NCBI RefSeq assembly: GCF_051401765.1
Contig: NW_027480423.1
Span: forward strand, 18,724,001-18,788,000
DNA length: 64,000 nt
Direction of reading: 5' to 3'
Origin: Calliopsis andreniformis
Taxonomy: Eukaryota; Arthropoda; Insecta; Hymenoptera; Andrenidae
A model generated the notes under the pieces. That model did not search any database, was not told the origin of the DNA, and saw only the letters and a program-made list of their open reading frames with translations. Positions 1 to 11,504 of this stretch are shown here, in pieces; the first letter of the stretch is position 1; every line of letters starts with the position of its first letter. The translations under genes were made by a program, and so were the position numbers.

Positions 1-360
1 ATATACAACAGTGATTCCATCATGTAACAGGAATAATTGCAACCAGTTTGAAAGTGATGCCCAATTCTACGTTCCGGGCAACCTAGGCTTCACTCTAGGA
101 CGTTGCTCCACCAGATCGAATAGGTAGTGCCTTAGAAGTCAACGCCAGAAGCATAAAATACAATATAAATACAACAGTTTTTCCATCGCATAAAACGAAT
201 AATTACAACCAGTATGAAACTTACAGACATTTCTACTTTCCGAGCAACCTAGGCTTCACCCTAGGGCGTTGTTCCACCAGATCGAATAGTTAGGGCCTAA
301 GAAGTCAACGCCAGAAGCATAAAATACAATATAAATATAACAGTTTTTCTATCGTACCAA
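1..360 (+). repeat. Partial HOR unit at the left edge
   Basis: Positions 1 to about 270 match 3321 to about 3590 (offset 3320 = 20 monomers) with only a few differences, then diverge in the 'gttccaccag' region. The window therefore begins inside a higher-order unit that extends to the left. Confidence 0.8.
171..336 (+). repeat. Reference 166-bp monomer
   Basis: This is a representative unit running from one 'acaacag' box to the next. In order it holds the 'ttccatcg' box, a 'taaaacgaataatt' AT-rich stretch, an 'accagtatgaaac' segment (most other copies have 'accagtgtgaaag'), 'catttctac', two CTAG palindromes ('cctagg' and 'ccctaggg'), 'gcgttgttccaccagatcgaatag', 'gaagtcaacgccagaagc' and the AT-rich tail. 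Because 166 is 3x55+1, the reading frame shifts by one at every monomer boundary, and the hand consensus has stop codons in all three forward frames. This explains why only short frames exist. The unit is not a tRNA or 5S gene: no cloverleaf or internal promoter boxes are apparent. Confidence 0.95.
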
Positions 361-2020
361 ACGACTAATAGCAACCAGTGTGAAAGTTATGGTCATTTCT
401 ACATTCCGAGCAACCTAGGCTTCACTCTAGGGCGTTGGTCCACCAGATCAAACCGTTAGGTCCTTAGAAGTAAACGCCAGAAGCATAAAACACAAAATAA
501 ATAGAACGGTTTTTCCATTGTATAAAACGATTAATTGCTACCAGTGTAAAAGTTAAGGTCATTCCTACGTTCCGGGCAACATAGGCTTCACACTAGGGCG
601 TTGCTCCACCCGTTCAAACAGTTAGGGCCTTAGAAGTCAACGCCCGAAGCATTAAATTCAAAATAAATAGAACAGTTTTTCCATTGTATAAAACGAATAA
701 TTGCTACCAGTGTAAAAGTTATGGTCATTTCTACGTTCCGGGCAGCCCAGGTTTCACTCCAGGGCGTTGCTCCTCCAGATCGAATAGTTACCGCCTAAGA
801 AGTCAACGCCAGAAGCATAAAATCCGTTAAAGATGCAACAGTTTTTCCATCGTATAAAACGAATAATAGCAACCAGTGTGAAAGTTATGGTCATTTCTAC
901 GTTCCGGGCAACCTAGGCTTCACTCTAGGGCGTTGCTCCACCAGATCGAATGGTTAGGTCCTTAGAAGTCAACGCCAGAAGCATAAAATACGATATAGAT
1001 ACAACAGCTTTTCCATCGTATAAAAGGAATAATTGCAAACAGTGTGAAAAGAATGGTCATTTCTACGTTCCGGGCAACCTAGGCTTCACTCTACGGCGTT
1101 GTTCCACCAGATCGAATAGATAGGGCCTAAGAAGTCAACGCCAGAAGAATAAAGTACAATATAAATATAACAGTTTTTCCATCGTATAAAACGAATAATA
1201 GCAACCAGTGTGAAAGTTATGGTCATTTCTACGTTCCGGGCAACCTAGGCTTCACTCTAGGGCGTTGCTCCACCAGATCAAGCAGTTAGGGCCTTAGAAG
1301 TCAACGCCCGAAGCATAAAATACAAAATAAATAGAACAGTTTTTCCATTGTATAAAACGAATAATTGCTACCAGTGTAAAAGTTATGGTCATTTCTACGT
1401 TCCGGGCAACCTAGGCTTCACCCTAGGGCGTTGTTCCACCAGATCAAATAGTTAGGGCCTAAGAAGTGAACGCCAGAAGCATAAAATACAATACAAATAC
1501 AACAGTTTTTCCATCGTATAAAACGAATAATTGCAACCAGTATGAAACTTATGGTCATTTCTACTTTCCGAGCAACCTAGGCTTCACCCTAAGGCGTTGC
1601 TCCAACAGATTGTGTAGTTATGGCCATAGATATCAACACCCGAAGCATAAAATGCAATAAAAATGCAACAGTGTTTCCATCATATAACAGGAATAATTGC
1701 AACCAGTTTGAAAGTGATGGCCAATTCTACGTTCCAGGCAACCTAGGTTTCACTCCAGGGCGTTGCTCCACCAGACCGCATAGTTACGGCCTAAGAAGTC
1801 AACGCCAGAAGCATAAAATACGATATAAATACAACTGCTTTTCCATCGTACAAAACGAATAATTGCAACCAGTGTGAAAGTAATGGTCATTTCTACGTTC
1901 CGAGCACCGTAGGCTTCACTCTAGGGCGTTGCTCCACCACATCTAATAGCTACGGCCTTAGAAGTCAACGCCAGAGGCATAAAATACAATATAAATACAG
2001 CAGCGTTTCCATCGTATAAA
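361..2020 (+). repeat. 10-monomer HOR, copy 1 (1660 bp)
   Basis: Positions 361-1660 match 2021-3320 at an offset of exactly 1660 bp (10 x 166), sharing private variants such as 'aaatccgttaaagatgc', 'agtgtgaaaagaatgg' and 'ttgtgtagttatggcc'. The last two monomers (1661-2020) instead match 3654-4013. Monomers here often carry 'attgctaccag' and 'aaataaatagaac', a flavour otherwise seen mainly at 41-46 kb and its copies. Confidence 0.85.
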
Positions 2021-4013
2021 ACGAATAATTGCAACCAGTGTGAAAGTTATGGTCATTTCTACATTCCGAGCAACCTAGGCTTCACTCTAGGGCGTTGCTC
2101 CACCAGATCGAATAGTTAGGTCCTTAGAAGTAAACGCCAGAAGCATAAAACACAAAATAAATAGAACGGTTTTTCCATTGTATAAAACGATTAATTGCTA
2201 CCAGTGTAGAAGTTATGGTCATTCCTACGTTCCGGGCAACATAGGCTTCACACTAGGGCGTTGCTCCACCCGTTCAAACAGTTAGGGCCTTAGAAGTCAA
2301 CGCCCGAAGCATTAAATTCAAAATAAATAGAACAGTTTTTCCATTGTATAAAACGAATAATTGCTACCAGTGTAAAAGTTATGGTCATTTCTACGTTCCG
2401 GGCAGCCCAGGTTTCACTCCAGGGCGTTGCTCCTCCAGATCGAATAGTTACCGCCTAAGAAGTCAACGCCAGAAGCATAAAATCCGTTAAAGATGCAACA
2501 GTTTTTCCATCGTATAAAACGAATAATAGCAACCAGTGTGAAAGTTATGGTCATTTCTACGTTCCGGGCAACCTAGGCTTCACTCTAGGGCGTTGCTCCA
2601 CCAGATCGAATGGTTAGGTCCTTAGAAGTCAACGCCAGAAGCATAAAATACGATATAGATACAACAGCTTTTCCATCGTATAAAAGGAATAATTGCAAAC
2701 AGTGTGAAAAGAATGGTCATTTCTACGTTCCGGGCAACCTAGGCTTCACTCTACGGCGTTGTTCCACCAGATCGAATAGATAGGGCCTAAGAAGTCAACA
2801 CCAGAAGAATAAAGTACAATATAAATATAACAGTTTTTCCATCGTATAAAACGAATAATAGCAACCAGTGTGAAAGTTATGGTCATTTCTACGTTCCGGG
2901 CAACCTAGGCTTCACTCTAGGGCGTTGCTCCACCAGATCAAGCAGTTAGGGCCTTAGAAGTCAACGCCCGAAGCATAAAATACAAAATAAATAGAACAGT
3001 TTTTCCATTGTATAAAACGAATAATTGCTACCAGTGTAAAAGTTATGGTCATTTCTACGTTCCGGGCAACCTAGGCTTCACCCTAGGGCGTTGTTCCACC
3101 AGATCGAATAGTTAGGGCCTAAGAAGTGAACGCCAGAAGCATAAAATACAATACAAATACAACAGTTTTTCCATCGTATAAAACGAATAATTGCAACCAG
3201 TATGAAACTTATGGTCATTTCTACTTTCCGAGCAACCTAGGCTTCACCCTAAGGCGTTGCTCCAACAGATTGTGTAGTTATGGCCATAGATATCAACACC
3301 CGAAGCATAAAATGCAATAAAAATACAACAGAGATTCCATCATGTAACAGGAATAATTGCAACCAGTTTGAAAGTGATGCCCAATTCTACGTTCCGGGCA
3401 ACCTAGGCTTCACTCTAGGACGTTGCTCCACCAGATCGAATAGGTAGTGCCTTAGAAGTCAACGCCAGAAGCATAAAATACAATATAAATACAACAGTTT
3501 TTCCATCGCATAAAACGAATAATTACAACCAGTATGAAACTTACGGACATTTCTACTTTCCGAGCAACCTAGGCTTCACCCTAGGGCGTTGCTCCAACAG
3601 ATGGAATAGTTAGGGCCTTAGAAGTCAACGCCCGAACCATAAAATGCAAAAAAAAATGCAACAGTGTTTCCATCATATAACAGGAATAATTGCAACCAGT
3701 TTGAAAGTGATGGCCAATTCTACGTTCCGGGCAACCTAGGTTTCACTCCAGGGCGTTGCTCCACCAGACCGCATAGTTACGGCCTAAGAAGTCAACGCCA
3801 GAAGCATAAAATACGATATAAATACAACTGCTTTTCCATCGTACAAAACGAATAATTGCAACCAGTGTGAAAGTAATGGTCATTTCTACGTTCCGAGCAC
3901 CGTAGGCTTCACTCTAGGGCGTTGCTCCACCACATCTAATAGCTACGGCCTTAGAAGTCAACGCCAGAGGCATAAAATACAATATAAATACAGCAGCGTT
4001 TCCATCGTATAAA
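2021..4013 (+). repeat. 12-monomer version of the same HOR, copy 2 (1993 bp)
   Basis: The first ten monomers repeat copy 1. Two further monomers (about 3321-3653, matching the window start) sit before the stretch equivalent to 1661-2020. The offset of that stretch is 1993 bp, which is 12 x 166 plus 1; the extra base is in the A run around 3650. Copy 1 and copy 2 thus differ by an in-phase two-monomer insertion or deletion. Confidence 0.8.
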
Positions 4014-5080
4014 ACGAATAATTGCAACCAGTGTGAAAGTTATGGTCATTTCTACATTCCGAGCAACCTAGGCTTCACTCTAGGGCGTTGCTCCACCAGA
4101 CCGAATAGTTAGGTCCTTAGAAGTAAACGCCAGAAGCATAAAACACAAAATAAATAGAACGGTTTTTCCATTGTATAAAACGATTAATTGCTACCAGTGT
4201 AAAAGTTATGGTCATTCCTACGTTCCGGGCAACATAGGCTTCACACTAGGGCGTTGCTCCACCCGTTCAAACAGTTAGGGCCTTAGAAGTCAACGCCCGA
4301 AGAAATTAAATTCAAAATAAATAGAACAGTTTTTCCATTGTATAAAACGAATAATTGCTACCAGTGTAAAAGTTATGGTCATTTCTACGTTCCGAGCAGC
4401 CCAGGTTTCACTCCAGGGCGTTGCTCCACCAGACCGCATAGTTACGGCCTAAGAAGTCAACGCCAGAAGCATAAAATACGATATAAATACAACTGCTTTT
4501 CCATCGTACAAAACGAATAATTGCAACCAGTGTGAAAGTAATGGTCATTTCTACGTTCCGAGCACCGTAGGCTTCACTCTAGGGCGTTGCTCCACCACAT
4601 CTAATAGCTACGGCCTTAGAAGTCAACGCCAGAGGCATAAAATACAATATAAATACAGCAGCGTTTCCATCGTATAAAACGAATAATTGCAACCAGTGTG
4701 AAAGTTATGGTCATTTCTACATTCCGAGCAACCTAGGCTTCACTCTAGGGCGTTGCTCCACCAGACCGAATAGTTAGGTCCTTAGAAGTAAACGCCAGAA
4801 GCATAAAACACAAAATAAATAGAACGGTTTTTCCATTGTATAAAACGATTAATTGCTACCAGTGTAAAAGTTATGGTCATTCCTACGTTCCGGGCAACAT
4901 AGGCTTCACACTAGGGCGTTGCTCCACCCGTTCAAACAGTTAGGGCCTTAGAAGTCAACGCCCGAAGAAATTAAATTCAAAATAAATAGAACAGTTTTTC
5001 CATTGTATAAAACGAATAATTGCTACCAGTGTAAAAGTTATGGTCATTTCTACGTTCCGAGCAGCCCAGGTTTCACTCCA
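3751..5080 (+). repeat. Tandem 4-monomer duplication (665 bp x 2)
   Basis: Positions 3751-4415 are repeated at 4416-5080 (offset 665 = 4 x 166 plus 1, the extra base being in the 'cgaagaaatt' variant present at both ends). The crossover tract lies in 'tttcactccagggcg', shared by both parental monomers. Identity across the two units looks nearly complete, so the event is recent. Confidence 0.85.
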
Positions 5081-8000
5081 GGGCGCTGCTCCTCCAGATC
5101 GAATAGTTACCGCCTAAGAAGTCAACGCCAGAAGCATAAAATACGATAAAGATGCAACAGCTTTTCTATCGTATAAAGCGAATAATTGCAACCAGTTTGA
5201 AAGTGATGGCCAATTCTACGTTCCGGGCAACCTAGGTTTCACTCCAGGGCATTGCTCCACCAGACCTAATAGTTACGGCCTAAGAAGCCAACGCCAGAAG
5301 CATAAAATACGATATAAATACAACCGCTTTTCCATCGTATAAAACGAATAATTGCAACCAGTGTGAAAGTAATGGTCATTTCAACGTTCCGGGCACCCTA
5401 GGCGTCACCCTAGGGTGTTGCTCCACTAGATCGAACAGCTAGGGCCTTAGAAGTCAACGCCAGAAGCATAACATACAATATAAATACAACAGTTTTTCCA
5501 TCGTGTAAAACGAATAATTGCAACCAGTATGAAACTTATGGTCATTTCTACTTTCCGAACAACCTAGGCTTCACCCTAGGGCGTTGCACCAACAGATTGA
5601 ATAGTTAGGGCCTTAGAAGTCAAGGCCCGAAGCATAAATTGCAATAAATATACAACAGTGTTTCCATCATGTAACAGGAATAATTGCAACCAGTTTGAAA
5701 GTGATGCTTAATTCTACGTTCCGGGCAACCTAGGCTTCACTCTAGGACGTTGCTCCACCAGATCGAATAGGTAGTGCCTTAGAAGTCAACGCCAGAAGCA
5801 TAAAATACAATGTAAATACAACAGTTTTTCCATCGCATAAAACGAATAATTACAACCAGTATGAAACTTACGGACATTTCTACTTTCCGAGCAACCTAGG
5901 CTTCACCCTAGGGCGTTGCTCCAACAGATGGAATAGTTAGGGCCTTAGAAGTCAACGCCCGAACCATAAAATGCAAAAAAAAAATGCAACAGTGTTTCCA
6001 TCATATAACAGGAATAATTTCGACCAGTATGAAAGTGATGGCCAATTCTACGTTCCGGGCAACCTAGGCTTCACTCTAGGGCGTTGCTCCACCAGATCGA
6101 AGAGTTAGTGCCTTAGAAGTCAACGCCAGAAGCATAAAATACGATATAAATACAACAGCTTTTCCATCGTATAAAAGGAATAATTGCAAACAGTGTGAAA
6201 AGAATGGTCATTTCTACGTTCCGGGCAACCTAGGCTTCACTCTACGGCGTTGTTCCACCCGATCGAATAGATAGGGCCTAAGAAGTCAACGCCAGAAGAA
6301 TAAAGTACAATATAAATATAACAGTTTTTCCATCGTATAAAACGAATAATTGCAACCAGTGTGAAAGTTATGGTCATTTCTACATTCCGAGCAACCTAGT
6401 ACTCACTCTATGGCGTTGCTCCACCAGATCGAATTGTTAGGTCCTTAGAAGTAAACGCCAGAAGCATAAAATGCGATATAAGTACAACAGCGTTTCCATC
6501 GTATAAAACGAATAATTGCAACAAGTGTGAAAGTTATGGTCATTTCTACATTCCGAGCATGTTAGGCTTCACCCTAGGGCGTTGCTCCAACAGATTGAAT
6601 GGTTAGGGCCTTAGAAGTCAACGCCCGAAGCATAAAATGCAATAAGAATACAACAGTGTTTCCATCGTATAAAACGAATAATTGCAACCAGTATGAAACT
6701 TATGGTCATTTCTACATTCCGAGCAACCTAGGATTCACTTTAGGGCGTTGCTCCACCAGATCGAATAGTTAGGTCCTTAGAAGTAAACGCCAGCAGCATA
6801 AAATACGATATAAATACAACAGCTTTTCCATCGTATAAAAGGAATAATTGAAAACAGTGTGAAAGTAATGGTCATTTCTACGTTCCGGGCAAGCTAGGCT
6901 TCACCCTAGGCTGTTGTTCCACCAGATCGAATAGTTAGGGCCTAAGAAGTGAACGCCAGAAGCATAAAATGCAATAAAAATACAACAGTTTTTCCATCGT
7001 ATAACAAGATTAATTGCAACCAGTTTGAAAGTGATGGTAATTTGTCCTTTCCGGGAAACCTAGGCTTCACTCTAGGGCGTTGCTCCACTAGATCGAATAG
7101 CTAGGGCCTTAGAAGTCAACGCCAGAAGCATAAAATACAATATAAATACAACAGCTTTTCCATCGTATAAAACGAATAATTGCAACCAGTATGAAACTTA
7201 TGGTCATTTCTACTTTCCGAGCATGTTAGGCTTCACCCTAGGGCGTTGCTCCAACAGATTGAATGGTTAGGGCCTTAGAAGTCAACGCCCGAAGCATAAA
7301 ATGCAATAAGAATACAACAGTGTTTCCATCGTATAAAACGAATAATTGCAAGCAGTATGAAACTTATGGTCATTTCTACTTTCCGAGCAAGCTAGGCTTC
7401 ACCATAGGGCGTTGCTCCACCAGATACAATAGTTAGTGCCTTAGAAGTCAACGCCAGAAGCATAAAATACAATATAAATACAACAGTTTTTCCATCGTAT
7501 AAAACGAATAATTGCAACCAGTTTGAAAGTGATGGCCAATTCTACCTTCCGGGCAACCTAGGCTTCACTCTAGGTCGTTGCTCCACCAGATCGAATAGTT
7601 AGTGCCTTAGAAGTCAACGCCAGAAGCATAAAATACAAAATAAATACAACAGTTTTTCCATCGTATAAAACAAATAATTGCAACCAGTATGAAACCTATG
7701 GTCATTTCTACTTTCCGAGCAACCTAGGCTTCACCCTAGTGCGTTGCTCCAACGGATTGAATAGTTAGGGCCTTAGAAGTCAACGCCCGAACCATAAAAT
7801 GCAAAAAAAATACAACAGCGTTTCCATCGTATAAAACGTATAATTGCAACAAGTGTGAAAGTTATGGTCATTTCTACATTCCGAGCAACCTAGGCTTCAC
7901 TCTAGGGCGTTGCTCCACCAGATCGAATAGTTAGTGCCTCAGAGGTCAACGCCAGAAGCATAAAATACAATATAAATACAACAGCTTTTCCATCGTATAA

Positions 8001-8973
8001 AACGAATAATTGCAACCAGTATGAAACTTATGGTCATTTCTACTTTCCGAGCAACCTAGGCTTCACCCTAGGGCGTTGCTCCAACAGATTGAATAGTTAG
8101 GGCCTTAGAAGTCTACGCCCGAACCATAAAATACAAAAAAAGTACAACAGTGTTTCCATCATATAACAGTTATAATTTCGACCAGTTTGAAAGTGATGGC
8201 CAATTCTACGTTTCGGGCAACCTAGGCTTCACTCTAGGGCGTTGCTGCACCAGATCGAATAGTTAGTGCCTTAGAAGTCAACGCCAGAAGCATAAAATAC
8301 GATATAAATACAACAGCTTTTCCATCGTATAAAACGAATAATTGCAACCAGTGTGAAAGTAATGGTCATTCATACGTTCCGAGCACCCTAGGCGTCACTC
8401 CAGGGCGTTGCTCCACCAGATCGAATAGTTAGGTCCTTAGAAGCAAACGGCAGAAGCATAAAATACGATATAAATACAACAGCGTTTCCATCGTATAAAA
8501 CGAATAATTGCAACCAGTGTGAAAGTTATGGTCATTTCTACATTCCGTGCAACCTAGGATTCACTCTAGGGCGTTGCTCCACCAGATCGAATAGTTAGGT
8601 CCTTAGAAGTAAACGCCAGATGCATAAAATACGATATAGCTACAACAGCGTTTCCATCGTATAAGACGAATAATTGCAACCAGTGTGAAAGTTATGGTCA
8701 TTTCTACATTCCGAGCAACCTAGGATTCACTCTAGGGCGTTGCTCCACCAGATCGGGTAGTTAGGTCCTTAGAAGTAAACGCCAGAAAAATAAAATACGA
8801 TATAAATACAACAGCTTTTCCATCGTATAAAACGAATAATTGCAACCAGTGTGAAAGTTATGGTCATTTCTACATTCCGAGCAGCCTAGGATTCACTCTA
8901 GGGCGTTGCTCCACCAGATCGAATAGTTAGCGCCTTAGAAGTCAACGCCAGAAGCATAAAATACAATATAAAT

Positions 8974-9140
8974 ACAACAGTGTTTCCATCATATAACCGG
9001 AATAATTGCAACCAATTTGGAAAGTGATGGCCAATTCTGCGTTCCGGGCAACCTAGGCTTCACTCTAGGGCGTTGCTCCACCATATCGAATAGTTAGTGC
9101 CTTAGAAGTCAACGCCAGAAGCATAAAATACGATATAGCT
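8974..9140 (+). repeat. 167-bp variant monomer with 'ccaatttggaaag'
   Basis: A D-type monomer with one extra base in 'ccaatttggaaag' (others have 'ccagtttgaaag'), so it measures 167 bp between boxes. The same variant recurs near 9.5, 10.2, 13.3, 15.15, 16.5, 17.5, 23.1, 24.4, 27.9, 29.3, 32.6, 33.1, 35.1, 39.2, 47.4, 52.7 and 56.8 kb. These insertions, together with A-run length changes, help explain why several block offsets deviate from exact multiples of 166 by 1-5 bp. Confidence 0.85.
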
Positions 9141-9793
9141 ACAACAGCGTTTCCATCGTATAAGACGAATAATTGCAACAAGTGTGAAAGTTATGGTCAT
9201 TTCTACATTCCGAGCAGCCTAGGATTCACTCTAGGGCGTTGCTCCACCAGATCGAATAGTTAGGTCCTTAGAAGTCAACGCCAGAAGCATAAAATACAAT
9301 ATAAATACAACAGTTTTTCGATCGTATAACAAGATTAATTGCAACCAGTTTGAAAGTGATGGTCAGTTCTCCTTTCCGGGAAACCTAGGCTTCACTCTAG
9401 GGAGTTGCTCCAACAGATTGAATAGTTAGGGCCTTAGAAGTCAACGCCCGAACCATAAAATGCAAAAAAAATAGAAAAGCGTTTCCATCATATAACAGGA
9501 ATAATTGCGACCAATTTGGAAAGTGATGGTCAATTTTACGTTCCGGGCAACCTAGGCTTCACTCTAGGGCGTTGCTCCACCATATCGAATAGATAGTGCC
9601 TTAGAAGTCAACGCCAGAAGCATAAAATACAATATAAATACAACAGCTTTTCCATCGTATAAAACGAATAATTGCAACCAGTGTGAAAGTTATGGTCATT
9701 TCTACATTCCGTGCAACCTAGGATTCACTCTAGGGCGTTGCTCCACCAGATCGTATAGTTAGGTCCTTAGAAGTAAACGCCAGATGCATAAAA

Positions 9794-11504
9794 TACGATA
9801 TAGCTACAACAGCGTTTCCATCGTATAAGACGAATAATTGCAACCAGTGTGAAAGTTATGGTCATTTCTACATTCCGAGCAACCTAGGATTCACTCTAGG
9901 GCGTTGCTCCACCAGATCGGGTAGTTAGGTCCTTAGAAGTAAACGCCAGAAACATAAAATACGATATAAATACAACAGCTTTTCCATCGTATAAAACGAA
10001 TAATTGCAACCAGTGTGAAAGTTATGGTCATTTCTACATTCCGAGCAGCCTAGGATTCACTCTAGGGCGTTGCTCCACCAGATCGAATAGTTAGCGCCTT
10101 AGAAGTCAACGCCAGAAGCATAAAATACAATATAAATACAACAGTGTTTCCATCATATAACCGGAATAATTGCAACCAATTTGGAAAGTGATGGCCAATT
10201 CTGCGTTCCGGGCAACCTAGGCTTCACTCTAGGGCGTTGCTCCACCATATCGAATAGTTAGTGCCTTAGAAGTCAACGCCAGAAGCATAAAATACAATAT
10301 AAATACAACAGCTTTTCCATCGTATAAAACGAATAATTGCAACCAGTGTGAAAGTTTTGGTCATTTCTACATTCCGAGCAACCTAGGATTCACTCTAGGG
10401 CGTTGCTCCACCAGATCGAATAGTTAGGTCCTTAGAAGTAAACGCCAGAAGCATAAAATACGATATAACTACAACAGCGTTTCCATCGTATAAGACGAAT
10501 AATTGCAACCAGTGTGAAAGTTATGGTCATTTCTACATTCCGAGCAACCTAGGATTCACTCTAGGGCGTTGCTCCACCAGATCGAATAGTTAGGTCCTTA
10601 GAAGTAAACGCCAGAAGCATAAAATACGATATAAATACAACAGCTTTTCCATTGTATAAAAGGAATAATTGCAAACAGTGTGAAAGTAATGGTCATTTCT
10701 ACGTTCCAGGCAAGCTAGGCTTCACCCTAGGGCGTTGCTCCAGCAGATTGAATAGTTAGGGCCTTAGATGTCAACGCCCGAAGCATAAATTGCAATAAAA
10801 ATACAACAGTGTTTCCATCGTATAAAACGAATAATTGCAACCAGTATGAAACTTATGGTCATTTCTACTTTCCGAGCAAGCTAGGCTTCACCATAGGGCG
10901 TTGCTCCAACAGATTGAATAGTTAGGACCTTAGAAGTGAACGCCCGAACCATAAAATGCAAAAAAAATACAACAGTGTTTCCATCATATAACAGGAATAA
11001 TTGCAACCAGTTTGAAAGTGATGGCCAATTCTACGTTCCGGGCAAACTAGGCTTCTATCTAGGGCATTGCTCCACCAGTTCGAATAGATAGTGCCTTAGA
11101 AGTCAACGCCAGAAGCATAAAATACGATATAAATACAACAGCTTTTCCATCGTATAAAACGAATAATTGCAACCAGTGTGAAAGTTATGGTCATTTCTAC
11201 ATTCCGAGCACCCTAGGCGTCACTCTAGGGCGTTGCTCCACCACATCTAATAGCTACGGCCTTAGAAGTCAACGCCAGATGCATAAAGTACAATATAAAT
11301 ACAACAGCGTTTCCATCGTATAAAACGAATAATTGCAACCAGTGTGAAAGTTATGGTCATTTCTACATTCCGAGCAACCTAGGATTCACTCTAGGGCGTT
11401 GCTCCACCAGATCGAATAGTTAGGTCCTTAGAAGTAAAGGCCAGAAGCATAAAATACGATATCAATACAACAGCGTTTCCATCGTATAAAACGAATAATT
11501 GGAA
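9794..11504 (+). repeat. Source or sister of a 1.7-kb dispersed duplication
   Basis: This stretch matches about 17100-18810 at an offset of 7306 bp (44 monomers plus 2). Shared rare markers include 'gatcgggtag', 'ccatcatataaccgg', 'acgttccaggcaagc' and 'cttagatgtcaacgcccg'. One monomer near 10.4/17.7 kb differs in type, then similarity resumes. Which copy is older cannot be told from the sequence. Confidence 0.75.

Noticed and set aside
160..172. TATA-like 'tataaat' in nearly every monomer as a promoter
   Set aside because: It is part of the AT-rich tail, many monomers lose it ('acaaaataaat', 'gcaataaaaat'), and no gene follows. Satellite transcription is possible but nothing in the sequence shows it.
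171..336. Alpha satellite or Arabidopsis-type centromere repeat
   Set aside because: The monomer length (166 against 171 and 178 bp) and the sequence boxes do not correspond to what I know of those families, and there is no canonical CENP-B box.
171..336. tRNA, 5S rRNA or SINE-derived unit
   Set aside because: I could find no A/B-box pair, cloverleaf, 5S internal control region or poly-A/T terminator in a consistent place. The A runs occur only in B-type descendants.
1466..1660. Open reading frame of 64 codons, repeated at 3126-3320
   Set aside because: It starts at GTG, lies wholly inside the satellite, and the second copy exists because of the 1660-bp HOR. The 166-bp period shifts frame at every monomer and stops occur in all frames, so it is not a gene.
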